DNA from: Synergistota bacterium
Lineage (GTDB): Bacteria > Synergistota > GBS-1
Assembly (NCBI GenBank): GCA_025060595.1
Contig: JANXBX010000005.1
Location: forward strand, 62,001-126,000
Direction of reading: 5' to 3'
Length of the DNA stretch: 64,000 nucleotides
Part shown: one piece after another, positions 54,510 to 63,356 of the stretch
Numbering within the stretch: position 1 is the stretch's first letter
Layout: every line of letters begins with the position of its first letter
Notes under the pieces: model-generated
Told to the model about the DNA's origin: nothing
Database searches by the model: none
What the model saw: only the letters and a program-made list of their open reading frames with translations
Translations under genes and position numbers: made by a program

Positions 54510-54525
54510 AGGGAGGCATTTTAGG

Positions 54526-55332
54526 TTGCCAGAGCTTCCTGAAGTTGAGGTTTTAAGTAGAAAGCTTAGGGATCTATTAGTTGGGAGCAAGATCATCGGT
54601 ATTAATGTGTATAATTCTGCTAAAATTAAAGGAATTAAACCGGAACTTGTTTTAGGAAAAACTATAGTGGATGTTGGAAGAAGAGGGAAACATCTTTATA
54701 TTGGGCTTTCTTCAGGAGATAAGCTGGTATTTCATCTGAGGCTTAAAGGTAAGCTCGTTTATGGTTTAGATAGCGGTGAGCTTAATGCCCCATGGATAGA
54801 GCTGAAATTTGATACGGGGAAAAGTTTGTTCTTTGGTGATCCGAGAAAAATGGCAACTTTGGATGTTGTAAGAGATTTAAGGGAAATTAAGGCCATAGCT
54901 AATATGGGACCTGAACCCTTAAGTGACCAATTTACTCTTAATTTCTTAAAGGAGGGGTTGGCTAAAAGCTCTAAAGCTGTAAAGGCTCTTCTTATGGATC
55001 AGTCTTTTGTTGCTGGTATAGGAAACATATACGCTGATGAGATATTGTTCAGAGCAGGAGTTCATCCTGAAAGAAAAGCTAAAACTGTGTCTTCATCTGA
55101 AGCTGAAAAGCTTTATATTTCTATAAAAGAGGTTTTGAGGGAAGCTTTAGAGCATCGTGGTGTTGGAGAATACACTTCTCTGTTTTCTAATGATAAGGAG
55201 ATAGGAGATTTTGAGAAGCTTTTAAAGGTTCACGGTAAAGAAGGAATGCCATGCCCAAGGTGTAAAGTAGAAATAAAAAGAATAGAAGTATCGGGAAGAG
55301 GAACGTACTTCTGTCCCAAATGTCAAGTATAA
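54526..55332 (+). CDS. mutM: Formamidopyrimidine-DNA glycosylase
   Basis: 268 residues beginning MPELPEVEVL, where Pro2 and Glu3 are catalytic; the TTG start is fixed by this. RRGKHL carries the conserved lysine, then FVAGIGNIYADEILFRAG and a C-terminal zinc finger CPRC...CPKC. It removes 8-oxoguanine and cuts the abasic site. Its last 10 bases overlap the convergent M20 gene. Confidence 0.97.
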   Translation: MPELPEVEVLSRKLRDLLVGSKIIGINVYNSAKIKGIKPELVLGKTIVDVGRRGKHLYIGLSSGDKLVFHLRLKGKLVYGLDSGELNAPWIELKFDTGKSLFFGDPRKMATLDVVRDLREIKAIANMGPEPLSDQFTLNFLKEGLAKSSKAVKALLMDQSFVAGIGNIYADEILFRAGVHPERKAKTVSSSEAEKLYISIKEVLREALEHRGVGEYTSLFSNDKEIGDFEKLLKVHGKEGMPCPRCKVEIKRIEVSGRGTYFCPKCQV

Positions 55333-56369
55333 GCTACATAGAGTATAGCTTTAATTATTTCTTTTAGATTTTCAAGCTCTTTTAAATTTACAAATTCATA
55401 AGGGGTGTGAGCAAGTTCCAATTTGCCTGCGCCTAAAAGAATGCAGGGTATTCCTTTTGCGCTTAGGTTGTGAGCATCACTCCATGAAGGGAAAAAAGTC
55501 TTTTCTAGCTTTATCCCAAGCTTTTTATATGCTAGGCTTACAACTCTAAAAGAGTAGCTTTCTTCATCTATTTTAATCGGCTCATCCAGGTCTTTCAGAT
55601 TGTAATTCTTACCTTCAAGAAGCGGTTGCATTTTTTCAAAGATATCGGTAGCTTTATTTCCGGGGAGTATGCTTATTTCAAGAGTAAGCTTGCAATAGTC
55701 TGGTACTACGTAACTATCTCGGCCACCTTCTATTTTCCCAAGATTTATCCATGGTTTCAAAAAGCCATGTTCATCTTTTTGAGAGAGTGCAATATCTTTT
55801 ATTCTTTTAAAAAGTTCGAAGGCTTCTTCAATAGCGTTTCTGCCTGCGCAAGGAGTTGACCCGTGAGCGAACCTTCCTTTTACCTCTATTTCAAGACTTA
55901 TACCACCCATTTCTCCCATAGCTACTTTTAGTTCCGTTGGTTCAAGTACTATTGCACAGTCATATTTTTTAGGTGGGTTGAAGGCTTTTGATCCATTACC
56001 TTCTTTTTCTTCATCAACAAATATGGCTATCTCGCAAGGATAGTCACATTCGTCTACTGCTTTAAGTAGAGAAGCTATTTGTCCTTTTGTATCTACAGCT
56101 CCTCTTCCATAGACTAGATCACCCTTTTCTAGGGGAGCAAAGGCATTCGGGTGCTCCCACGCTGGAACTGTATCAGCATGGCTTACAAAGAGTATTCTAG
56201 ACTCTCCTCTTTGAGCGTAAAGGTTTGGTCTTTGGGGAAGTACTTCCTCAAGTTTAACTTTGAAGCCTCTCTCCTCCAAATAGTTCTTTATCCATTCCTG
56301 AATTTCTCTTTCATTTCCTGATACGCTATCAATGGATATCAACTTATTGATTATTTCACTTATCCTCAT
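55323..56369 (-). CDS. M20 family deacylase (ArgE/DapE/LysK type)
   Basis: 348 residues with SHADTVPAW, YGRGAVDTKGQIAS, IFVDEEKEGNGSKA, EPTELKVAMGEMG and a dimerisation domain starting VKGRFAHGSTPCAGRNA. Zinc ligands and the general base Glu are present. The length and the DEEKEGNGSK motif recall LysK/ArgE-type enzymes of lysine or arginine synthesis, but no pathway partner is nearby. It overlaps the upstream GNAT gene by 14 bases, so both form one unit. Confidence 0.88.
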   Translation of the reverse strand: MRISEIINKLISIDSVSGNEREIQEWIKNYLEERGFKVKLEEVLPQRPNLYAQRGESRILFVSHADTVPAWEHPNAFAPLEKGDLVYGRGAVDTKGQIASLLKAVDECDYPCEIAIFVDEEKEGNGSKAFNPPKKYDCAIVLEPTELKVAMGEMGGISLEIEVKGRFAHGSTPCAGRNAIEEAFELFKRIKDIALSQKDEHGFLKPWINLGKIEGGRDSYVVPDYCKLTLEISILPGNKATDIFEKMQPLLEGKNYNLKDLDEPIKIDEESYSFRVVSLAYKKLGIKLEKTFFPSWSDAHNLSAKGIPCILLGAGKLELAHTPYEFVNLKELENLKEIIKAILYVAYT

Positions 56370-56835
56370 ATTTCTTTATCATCCTTCTCCACTTACCCCA
56401 GTTTCCTGTGTATTTAAAATCTCTTTTTTCATAGAATTTGCGCGCTTTTTCGTTGTCTTCTCCTACCCATAATCCTATGATGTCTCTTCCTTTGCTTTTT
56501 AGATATTTGATACTTTCTTCGAAGAGTTTATTACCAATACCCTTTCCTTGATGTGACGGTATGACGGCAAATTCATGGATTTCCCCAACGATTTTTTCTA
56601 GTTTGGAATCCCACCAGTTATTATGGCAAGAAATAAAACCCATTGGTTCAGATTCTTCGAAAGCTACTAGAAACCCTTCAGGGTCTCCCCTATATAGCCA
56701 TTTAAGATATCTTTTTGCTTCGCTCTTGTTTTGGTATCCGTATTCTGGCAGTTCTCTGTAAGCTTCTATATAGATAGAACATAACTTCGGAAGAAGACTA
56801 TTAAATTCTTCTTCTTTCAGTGTCCTTATTTCCAT
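56356..56835 (-). CDS. GNAT family N-acetyltransferase
   Basis: 159 residues with the acetyl-CoA binding motif A (EFAVIPSHQGKGIGNKLFEE) and the later LWVGEDNEKARKFYEKRDF. The acceptor is unknown. Since it is coupled to an M20 deacylase, the pair may add and remove an acyl group on the same kind of amine, which is inference. AAAAGGAGG precedes the ATG. Confidence 0.93.
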   Translation of the reverse strand: MEIRTLKEEEFNSLLPKLCSIYIEAYRELPEYGYQNKSEAKRYLKWLYRGDPEGFLVAFEESEPMGFISCHNNWWDSKLEKIVGEIHEFAVIPSHQGKGIGNKLFEESIKYLKSKGRDIIGLWVGEDNEKARKFYEKRDFKYTGNWGKWRRMIKKYEDK

Positions 56836-56930
56836 AGTTTACGCCTCCTTTTATTCTTGAGGAGAAAATGGTATTATTAGTTATAGCTAAGAAACCATAA
56901 GATATTTTACCACTTTTGGAGGTAGGTTAT

Positions 56931-57905
56931 GTGAATTACATCATAGAATTGGTCAATGTAAAGAAATACTTTCCAGTTCAAAAGGGAATTTTTAGGAGAA
57001 TTATAGGTTGGGTGAAAGCTGTTGATGGTGTTAGCTTTGCTGTTAAGAAAGGGGAAGTCTTTGGACTTGTCGGTGAATCTGGTTGTGGGAAAACTACCTT
57101 GGGTTTGGTTTCAATAGGGTTATTCCCTTTTGATGGGGGCGAGGTTTTCATTTACAATGGTTCTGGGAAAAGGTCTCTTTCTCATTTGAGCGATTCGGAA
57201 AAAAGGGACCTGAGGAGGGTTGTACAGGTAATATTTCAAGATCCTTATAGTTCGCTTAACCCAAGGTTTAAAGTAAAGGATATCATTGCTGAGGGGTTGT
57301 TGATTCATGGTATTGCAAAAAGCAAGAAGGAAGCTTATGATATTGTTGCCGAAATATTAGAAAAAGTTGGTTTAGGGAAGGAGTGCTTGGATAGATACCC
57401 TCATGAGTTCTCTGGGGGGCAGAGACAAAGAATAGCGATAGCACGAGCTTTAGCCTTGAGACCGTCTTTTATTCTTTGTGATGAGCCATTATCAGCTCTT
57501 GATGTTTCGGTACGTGCTCAGGTTTTAAATCTTCTAAAAGACTTACAAGAGGAGTTAGGATTATCTTACCTTTTTATCTCTCACGATCTTTCTGTGGTAA
57601 AATACATAAGCGATAGGATAGGGGTGATGTATCTCGGTAAGCTTCTTGAGGAGGCTCCAAGAGATGAGTTATTTAAGAATCCTTTGCATCCCTATACTAA
57701 AGCTCTTTTAGCCTCTATTCCTGTACCAAACCCGAGGATGCGAGGGAAAAGAGTAATCCTTAAAGGTGATCCTTCTAACCCCATTAATCCTCCTCCAGGT
57801 TGTAGGTTTCATCCACGCTGTGCTATTGCTGCTGAAATTTGTGTTGAAGTTGAACCGGAACTTAGGGATTTAGGGGGACGTAGGGTTGCTTGTCATAGAG
57901 TTTAG
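56931..57905 (+). CDS. Oligopeptide/dipeptide ABC transporter ATPase (OppF/DppF type)
   Basis: 324 residues with Walker A GESGCGKTTLG, Q-loop VIFQDPYSSLNPR, signature FSGGQRQRIAIARAL, Walker B FILCDEPLSALDVS and ISHDLSVV. The C-terminal oligopeptide domain has NPPPGCRFHPRC and RVACH. It is an orphan: no partner ATPase, permease or binding protein is within the window, so it must work with subunits encoded elsewhere. The GTG at 56931 is chosen for GGAGGTAGG 7 bases upstream. Confidence 0.92.
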   Translation: MNYIIELVNVKKYFPVQKGIFRRIIGWVKAVDGVSFAVKKGEVFGLVGESGCGKTTLGLVSIGLFPFDGGEVFIYNGSGKRSLSHLSDSEKRDLRRVVQVIFQDPYSSLNPRFKVKDIIAEGLLIHGIAKSKKEAYDIVAEILEKVGLGKECLDRYPHEFSGGQRQRIAIARALALRPSFILCDEPLSALDVSVRAQVLNLLKDLQEELGLSYLFISHDLSVVKYISDRIGVMYLGKLLEEAPRDELFKNPLHPYTKALLASIPVPNPRMRGKRVILKGDPSNPINPPPGCRFHPRCAIAAEICVEVEPELRDLGGRRVACHRV

Positions 57906-57917
57906 GGAGGTGTAGCT

Positions 57918-58973
57918 TTGAAGACAGGGGAAGCTTTTCTTCCTCTTCATGATGGTGTGGCTCCTTCTTGGCTTTTAGAAAAGATGAAAAGGCTTGCCTC
58001 TCTTTTGGTAGAGGCTATTATAGAGCTTTATGGGACAGAGGAGCTATTAAGAAGGCTTTCTGATCCCTTTTGGTTTCAATCCTTTGGTTGTCTTTTAGGT
58101 TTTGATTGGCATTCCAGCGGTTTGACTACAACGACATGTGCGGCTATAAAGGAGGGATTGCAAGGTAAGGAGAAGGCATTAGGCTTTTTTGCTGCCGGAG
58201 GAAAAGGGCAAAGAGCTTTGAAAACCCCTGAGGAGATAGTTTGTTGGGCAAGTTTAGTAGGGGTAGATGGAGATTCAATAGTTTTAGCGAGTAGGTTGTC
58301 TGCAAAAGTGGATAATGTCGCTTTGCAAGATGGATATTCTCTTTATCAACATATGATATTTTTCAATTCTAAGGGTAATTGGACTGTTATCCAGCAAGGT
58401 ATGAACTTAGATCTCATGTATGCCCGTAGGTATCACTGGCTTTCTTTGGATCTTAAAGATTTTGTGAATGAACCTCACTCAGGTATAGCTTCTCCAATCA
58501 AACATGATAAGGTTTTAAATCTTGTAGCTTCAGAGAGTGCTGGTAACAGAGAGGCAACGTTGGAGGTGGTGAAGGACGCTGGTCTAAGAGAAATTAAAAG
58601 GCTTTTTTTAAGTAGGGATAATCCTATTTTATCTTTTTGCGATATGGATCCTAAAAGGTTCTTAAAAAAGCTTGAGGAGCTTAAGTGGCTTGAGCCAGGT
58701 GACTTTAAAGAGCTTCTCTTAGTAAAAGGGTTAGGGGCTAAGACCTTAAGAGCTCTTTCCTTAACTGCGGAGCTTTTGACAGGTAAATCGCCAAGTTATA
58801 GAGATCCAGTGAGATATGCCTATGCTCATGGAGGAAAAGATGGCTATCCCTTTCCTGTCGACAGGGAAACTTATAGCAAGACAATAGATATGCTTGAAAA
58901 GATTGTTAGGAGAGCAGAGCTGAGTTTGGTTGAAAAGGAAAAATTATTTAGAAAATTAAGCTTAATTTTTTAG
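57918..58973 (+). CDS. DUF763 family protein, function unknown
   Basis: 351 residues with the strongly conserved DUF763 start: FLPLHDGVAPSWLLEKMKRL, then DPFWFQSFGCLLGFDWHSSG and LTTTTCAAIKEGL, GGKGQRALKTPEEI and KVDNVALQDGYSLYQH. Near the C-terminus LLLVKGLGAKTLRALSLTAE resembles a helix-hairpin-helix, hinting at nucleic acid binding. The family is found mainly in archaea and thermophilic bacteria and has no established role that I can name. GGGAGGTG precedes the TTG start. It lies between an OppF-like ATPase and speE. Confidence 0.9.
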   Translation: MKTGEAFLPLHDGVAPSWLLEKMKRLASLLVEAIIELYGTEELLRRLSDPFWFQSFGCLLGFDWHSSGLTTTTCAAIKEGLQGKEKALGFFAAGGKGQRALKTPEEIVCWASLVGVDGDSIVLASRLSAKVDNVALQDGYSLYQHMIFFNSKGNWTVIQQGMNLDLMYARRYHWLSLDLKDFVNEPHSGIASPIKHDKVLNLVASESAGNREATLEVVKDAGLREIKRLFLSRDNPILSFCDMDPKRFLKKLEELKWLEPGDFKELLLVKGLGAKTLRALSLTAELLTGKSPSYRDPVRYAYAHGGKDGYPFPVDRETYSKTIDMLEKIVRRAELSLVEKEKLFRKLSLIF

Positions 58974-58990
58974 TGAGGGGTGATAGTGAT

Positions 58991-59800
58991 ATGGAGTTGT
59001 GGTTACACGACAAGATAGAGGGGCAGATTTGCTCTGTTAAAGTCAAGGAGATTTTGCATCTTGAAGAAAGCGAGTATCAAGAAATTGCCGTTGTATTGAC
59101 TGAAAATTATGGTAAGGCTTTGATATTGAATGGTGCTATTCAAGTTACCGAAGAGGATGAGGCTTTTTATCATGAAATGCTTGTTCATGTTCCTATGTTT
59201 ACTCATCCTTCTCCTAAAAGGGTTTTGGTTATAGGGGGAGGAGATGGGGGAACCGTTAGGGAGGTATTGAAGCATCCTGAAGTTGAAAGAGTAGTTATGG
59301 TTGAAATAGATAAAAGAGTTGTTGAGGTTTGTAGAAAATTCTTTCCTAACATTTCCTGTGCTTTGACAGATTCTCGTCTTGAGCTTCTCTTTGAAGATGG
59401 GGTTAAGTATGTTAAGGAAACCAAGGAAAAGTTCGATGTGGTTTTGGTGGATTCAACCGATCCTTACGATTTTGCTGAACAGTTGTTTAGCAAAGATTTC
59501 TTCTTGTCAGTTTTCAATATACTTAGTGATAATGGCATTTGCTGTTCTCAAACCGAAAATCCGTTTATAATGCGTAAGATAATAAAGAAGGTTCAGGGGT
59601 ATCTTTCTGAGATCTTCAAGTATAAAACCCTTTATTGGACTGTAGTTCCAACTTATCCTGGTGGTTTGTGGACCTTTTCTATGGGATCTAAGACGGTGGC
59701 TCCTGAGAGCTTTAGAAGAAATTCCAGTGTGAAAACGAAGATATACTCTCCTGAGCTTCATAAGGCGGTTTTGAACTTTCAGCTTTCCGAGGAGGTGTAA
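58991..59800 (+). CDS. speE: Polyamine aminopropyltransferase (spermidine synthase)
   Basis: About 269 residues: LILNGAIQVTEEDEAFYHEM, the SAM-type fold VLVIGGGDGGTVREVL, VMVEIDKRVVEV, and VLVDSTDPYDFAEQLFS with the catalytic Asp region. It transfers the aminopropyl group from decarboxylated SAM to putrescine, or to agmatine as in the Thermotoga/Thermus route. The ATG at 58991 follows GAGGGGTGA; an upstream GTG at 58973 overlaps the DUF763 stop. Confidence 0.96.
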   Translation: MELWLHDKIEGQICSVKVKEILHLEESEYQEIAVVLTENYGKALILNGAIQVTEEDEAFYHEMLVHVPMFTHPSPKRVLVIGGGDGGTVREVLKHPEVERVVMVEIDKRVVEVCRKFFPNISCALTDSRLELLFEDGVKYVKETKEKFDVVLVDSTDPYDFAEQLFSKDFFLSVFNILSDNGICCSQTENPFIMRKIIKKVQGYLSEIFKYKTLYWTVVPTYPGGLWTFSMGSKTVAPESFRRNSSVKTKIYSPELHKAVLNFQLSEEV

Positions 59801-59803
59801 TTA

Positions 59804-61258
59804 TTGAAGCTTTTTAAGGGAAGGGTTTGGACTACAAGGGGATATTGTGAGGCTTTTATTGTGGATTCGGAGAAAATAAGGTGGGTTGGTAGGAATAGGG
59901 AAGTTGGAGAGGTAACGTTTGATGAGGTTTATGATTATGGAGATGATTATATATTTCCCGGGTTTATAGATTCTCACGCTCATTTTACTGCAACGGGTGT
60001 AGATTCTATGGCTTTAGATTTAAGAAATATACAGAGCAAGGAAGAATTATTAGAGATCCTCAAGGAAGAAGCTTTAAATAAAGGTAAAGGAGAGTGGATT
60101 TGGGGAATAGGTTGGGATGAAAGTAAGTTTAGGGATAAGGCCATACCTACTAAAGAGGAGCTTGACAAAGTTTTGCCGCATAACCCTGTGATGCTTTTAA
60201 GAATAGATCATCATTCTTGCCTCGTTAATCAAAAAGCTGTAGAACTTTTAAATCTTTCTCTTGATCTTGATGAGATTAAATCGGGCTGGCTTAAAGCAGA
60301 GGTTAATGAACTTGCTAGAGCCAGGTTTTGGGAGAGAATGCCGGAAGAAATTATAGAGGAAGGAATAGGGCGAGCGGTAAAGCTTGCCCTTTCTAAGGGA
60401 ATTACCTTAGTGAATGCTCTTGAGGGTGGGGAGTGGTTTAGCAACAGAGCTCTAATTAAACTTATGGAAATGAGAAACTCTCTTCCGATAAAAGTAGTCA
60501 TATTTCCCCAATTTACTGATGTTGATGAGGTCTTAAGTATGGGCTTTAGAAGAATTGGAGGTTGTGTAACTATAGATGGCTCTTTTGGATCGAGAACAGC
60601 AGCTTTGTTTGAACCTTATGAGGATGAACCTTCTACTTGTGGTAGGCTTTACTTTACTGAGAGATCACTTTATGATTTCTTCTTTAAAGCTCATAGAGCT
60701 GGTCTCCAAATAGCTGTTCATGCTATTGGTGATAGAGCTATAGATCTTGCTTTAAAGTGTTACGAGTGGGTTTTGAAAGAGCTTCCCCAGGATGATCATA
60801 GGCATAGAATTGAACATTTTGAGCTTCCTCCTGAGGATGGAATTGAAAGAGCTCTTGAAATTGGTCTAGTTGTAAGTGTTCAACCTACTTTTGAAACTCT
60901 TTGGGGGGGACCTTATGGCATGTATGCTTCTAGACTTGGGAAGAGATGGAAAAGAACAAATCCCTTGAAAACTATGGTAAAGATGGGGCTTATCTTAGCT
61001 GGCGGATCTGATAGTGATGTTACACCTATGGATCCTTTACTTGGAATAAGGTCTGCTATGAACCTTCCTAATGAGGACGAAAGGTTAACCCTGGATGAAG
61101 CTGTTAAGATGTACACATATAATGGGGCTTATGCTGTATTTATGGAGAGGGAGTGGGGAGACATAAAAGAGGGATTCTGGGCTAATTTTGTGGTAGTCTC
61201 CCCAAACCTTAGTGAAATTAAGGCTACATATGTTAAAGGAGAAAGAGTATTTCCCTAA
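59804..61258 (+). CDS. Amidohydrolase family 3 protein (YtcJ-like)
   Basis: 484 residues: short beta-sandwich ends around a metal-dependent barrel. GFIDSHAHF carries the HxH pair, followed by WGIGWDESKF, AVHAIGDRAIDLAL, HRIEHFELP and GGSDSDVTPMDPLLGI with the metal Asp. The YtcJ group hydrolyses amide or urea-type bonds; substrates are mostly unknown. It lies 3 bases after speE and overlaps speB tail to tail, so a role on a guanidino or amide intermediate of polyamine metabolism is possible but unproven. TTG start after GAGGAGGTG. Confidence 0.88.
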   Translation: MKLFKGRVWTTRGYCEAFIVDSEKIRWVGRNREVGEVTFDEVYDYGDDYIFPGFIDSHAHFTATGVDSMALDLRNIQSKEELLEILKEEALNKGKGEWIWGIGWDESKFRDKAIPTKEELDKVLPHNPVMLLRIDHHSCLVNQKAVELLNLSLDLDEIKSGWLKAEVNELARARFWERMPEEIIEEGIGRAVKLALSKGITLVNALEGGEWFSNRALIKLMEMRNSLPIKVVIFPQFTDVDEVLSMGFRRIGGCVTIDGSFGSRTAALFEPYEDEPSTCGRLYFTERSLYDFFFKAHRAGLQIAVHAIGDRAIDLALKCYEWVLKELPQDDHRHRIEHFELPPEDGIERALEIGLVVSVQPTFETLWGGPYGMYASRLGKRWKRTNPLKTMVKMGLILAGGSDSDVTPMDPLLGIRSAMNLPNEDERLTLDEAVKMYTYNGAYAVFMEREWGDIKEGFWANFVVVSPNLSEIKATYVKGERVFP

Positions 61259-62066
61259 CTAGTTTTGCTCCTAGAAGAGAAGTAATGTCTGAAAAATCGT
61301 TGGGAGGGGATATCTCAACTATGTCTACAGCAATGATATTTAATCCTTGAAGCTTATACAGAAAATCGAAAAGCTCCCTTGGGGTTACTCCATTAGGTTC
61401 AGGAGTTCCAGTTCCTGGAGCAAAAGCAGGATCTATTACATCTATATCTATGGATAAATAGATCGGTTCTGAGGAAAGCTTTGTTTTTAAATTTTCTATG
61501 CCCTCCAAAGAAAAGGGAAAGATTTGTGTATTTTTCTTAGCAAACTCGAATTCATCTTTTGACCCCGATCTTATTCCGAACTGATATAAGTTGGAAGGAC
61601 TTAGAAAATCGCAAACCCTTTTCATAACACTGGCATGGGATAGCCCATTACCAAAGTATCTTTCTCTTAAGTCAGCATGAGCATCAAGGTGGATTACTTT
61701 AAGATTTGGGAAGTTAAGAAAAGCTGATTTTATAAGCGGTAATGATAAAAGATGTTCTCCTCCTAAAGTTATTAGCTTATAGCCCTGTTTTAAGAATCCA
61801 TAGGCAAATTTCTCTATGTTGTTTAAGCTCTTTTTGAGGTTTCCTCTCGGTAAGAGAATGTTTCCAGCGTCAAAAAATTTGACTTCTGTTAAATCTCTGT
61901 CAAAGTTTGGAGAGTAAGTTTCAATTCCATAAGATACCATTCTTATTCTTTCAGGCCCTAAGCACGTCCCTTTTCTAAAGCTTGTAGTTTCGTCTAATGG
62001 AACTCCCCACAAGACCACCTTGGAGCCCCTCAGGCTGTGAGAGGCCCCTATGAATTTCAACCCCAT
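61233..62066 (-). CDS. speB: Agmatinase family ureohydrolase
   Basis: 277 residues with the dinuclear manganese motifs GGEHLLSLP, HLDAHADLRERY and SIDIDVIDPAFAPGTGTPEP. It releases urea from agmatine to give putrescine, or from aminopropylagmatine to give spermidine in Thermus-type organisms; sequence alone does not decide. It overlaps the arginine decarboxylase gene by 10 bases, so the two are translated together. Confidence 0.96.
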   Translation of the reverse strand: MGLKFIGASHSLRGSKVVLWGVPLDETTSFRKGTCLGPERIRMVSYGIETYSPNFDRDLTEVKFFDAGNILLPRGNLKKSLNNIEKFAYGFLKQGYKLITLGGEHLLSLPLIKSAFLNFPNLKVIHLDAHADLRERYFGNGLSHASVMKRVCDFLSPSNLYQFGIRSGSKDEFEFAKKNTQIFPFSLEGIENLKTKLSSEPIYLSIDIDVIDPAFAPGTGTPEPNGVTPRELFDFLYKLQGLNIIAVDIVEISPPNDFSDITSLLGAKLVREILFLL

Positions 62067-62521
62067 AGCACTGTAGCTGCTATCACACAGCCTATTTTTT
62101 CAACGGTATGTTCAATAGCTTTACTTCTTATTTCTTTCAAAGTTTGTCCTCTTATCTCGAAGGATTCTCTTACCATATTTTCAACTATCTCCATTGCTTC
62201 CTTCGCGGAGCAGAAACCAGTGAATTCCATTATTAATCCTACATCTTCTGGGTTTACTGGAATACCTATTCCTATAGATGCGGCGATTCTTTGGCCAGGT
62301 TCTTCGCTTACTAGACTTCCGTATGCTACTGGTAGAAGAGCTCCTAGCGGTACAGAGAAGCTTTCCGTTATCTCAACATGGGGGGGTAGTATACTGCTGA
62401 CTTTAAGTAAATTATAGTTTCCTATTCCTGCTGATAAAAGGGCCTTATCAAAGGCAGTTAGGTGAGTTTTTCCTTCACCTTTTCCGATTACAAGGGTTGC
62501 TTTCTTTGGAACAATTAGCAA
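62057..62521 (-). CDS. pdaD: Pyruvoyl-dependent arginine decarboxylase
   Basis: About 154 residues matching the archaeal/chlamydial PvlArgDC family: AFDKALLSAGIGNYNL, the self-cleavage site KVSSILPP (between the two serines), VPLGALLPVAYG, LIMEFTGFCS with the catalytic Glu, and the C-terminal AIEHTVEKIGCVIAATVLWG. It makes agmatine. The TTG at 62521 is chosen because GGAGG ends 8 bases upstream; GTGs at 62527 and 62530 are too close to it. It is first in an operon with speB. Confidence 0.96.
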   Translation of the reverse strand: MLIVPKKATLVIGKGEGKTHLTAFDKALLSAGIGNYNLLKVSSILPPHVEITESFSVPLGALLPVAYGSLVSEEPGQRIAASIGIGIPVNPEDVGLIMEFTGFCSAKEAMEIVENMVRESFEIRGQTLKEIRSKAIEHTVEKIGCVIAATVLWG

Positions 62522-62542
62522 CTTCACCACCTCCGAGGAGTA

Positions 62543-62569
62543 ATTTTACCATAGCTAACGTGGTATAAT
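62543..62569. promoter_or_regulatory. Divergent extended -10 promoters (pdaD-speB / QueG-like gene)
   Basis: Leftward TGGTAAAAT (complement at 62543-62551) and rightward TGGTATAAT (62561-62569) face away from each other and form a 9-base inverted repeat with one mismatch. No clear -35 is seen for either. The layout matches other divergent sites in the window. Confidence 0.6.
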
Positions 62570-62592
62570 CCTCTTTAAAGGAGGGATAAACC

Positions 62593-63342
62593 TTGGGTTT
62601 AAAAGAGAAACTGAAAAATTTGTTGAATGATAGGGTTAAAGACTGGGGAGGCAAAACAAGTTATAGAGAGCCTATATTGAAAGTTGCTTCTGTTTTTGAT
62701 CCCTTATGGAAAAGGCTGAAAGAGTTATGTCCTTTTCATTTTATGCCTTGGGAACTTCTTGAGGAAGCAAAAAGCGTGGTTGTATTCTTTCTTCCGTTTT
62801 CGGAGGAGGTTATAGAGAGCAATCAAAAGGGATATTACTCTTCTAGGGAGTGGGCTGTAGCGTATCTAGAGACGAACGCTTTTCTTTATGATATTTCTTT
62901 AGAGATGATAAAACTCATGGAAGAACATGGTTATAAAGGAGTATCTATTAAGCCTACTCATAATTTTGATAAGGAAAAGCTTGTTAGTTACTGGTCTCAC
63001 AGGCACGCGGGATTTATAGCAGGTATGGGGACATTTGGCCTCAATAACATGCTTATAACAGAAAAGGGTTGTGGTGGCAGATTAGGTTCGTTTGTAACTG
63101 ATGCCCTTCTTGATCCTGATGATAGACCTTTAAGGGAATCTTGTTTATTTAAGAGGAATAAGAGTTGTACTCTATGTGTTAAAAGATGTCCTGTTGGGGC
63201 TCTCAAGGTTGACGGTTTTGATAGATTCTTGTGCCATAAACAGTGCCTTGAGGTTGGTTTTTACTTTAGTGACTTAGGCAAAGTTGATATTTGTGGTAAG
63301 TGTATAACTCATCCGTGTGCTCTTGGGATTCCTCAAGGATAA
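62593..63342 (+). CDS. QueG-like 4Fe-4S protein
   Basis: 249 residues resembling the epoxyqueuosine reductase superfamily: AKSVVVFFLPF, the central HAGFIAGMGTFGLNNMLIT and GGRLGSFVTDALL, then cysteine motifs CTLCVKRCPVGAL and CHKQC...CGKCITHPC for iron-sulfur clusters. It is shorter than QueG and lacks its HEAT-repeat end, so it is more likely a related redox protein than true QueG. TTG start after AAAGGAGGGA. It is followed 14 bases later by the second phosphofructokinase gene. Confidence 0.82.
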   Translation: MGLKEKLKNLLNDRVKDWGGKTSYREPILKVASVFDPLWKRLKELCPFHFMPWELLEEAKSVVVFFLPFSEEVIESNQKGYYSSREWAVAYLETNAFLYDISLEMIKLMEEHGYKGVSIKPTHNFDKEKLVSYWSHRHAGFIAGMGTFGLNNMLITEKGCGGRLGSFVTDALLDPDDRPLRESCLFKRNKSCTLCVKRCPVGALKVDGFDRFLCHKQCLEVGFYFSDLGKVDICGKCITHPCALGIPQG

Positions 63343-63356
63343 AGGAGGTGAAAATT

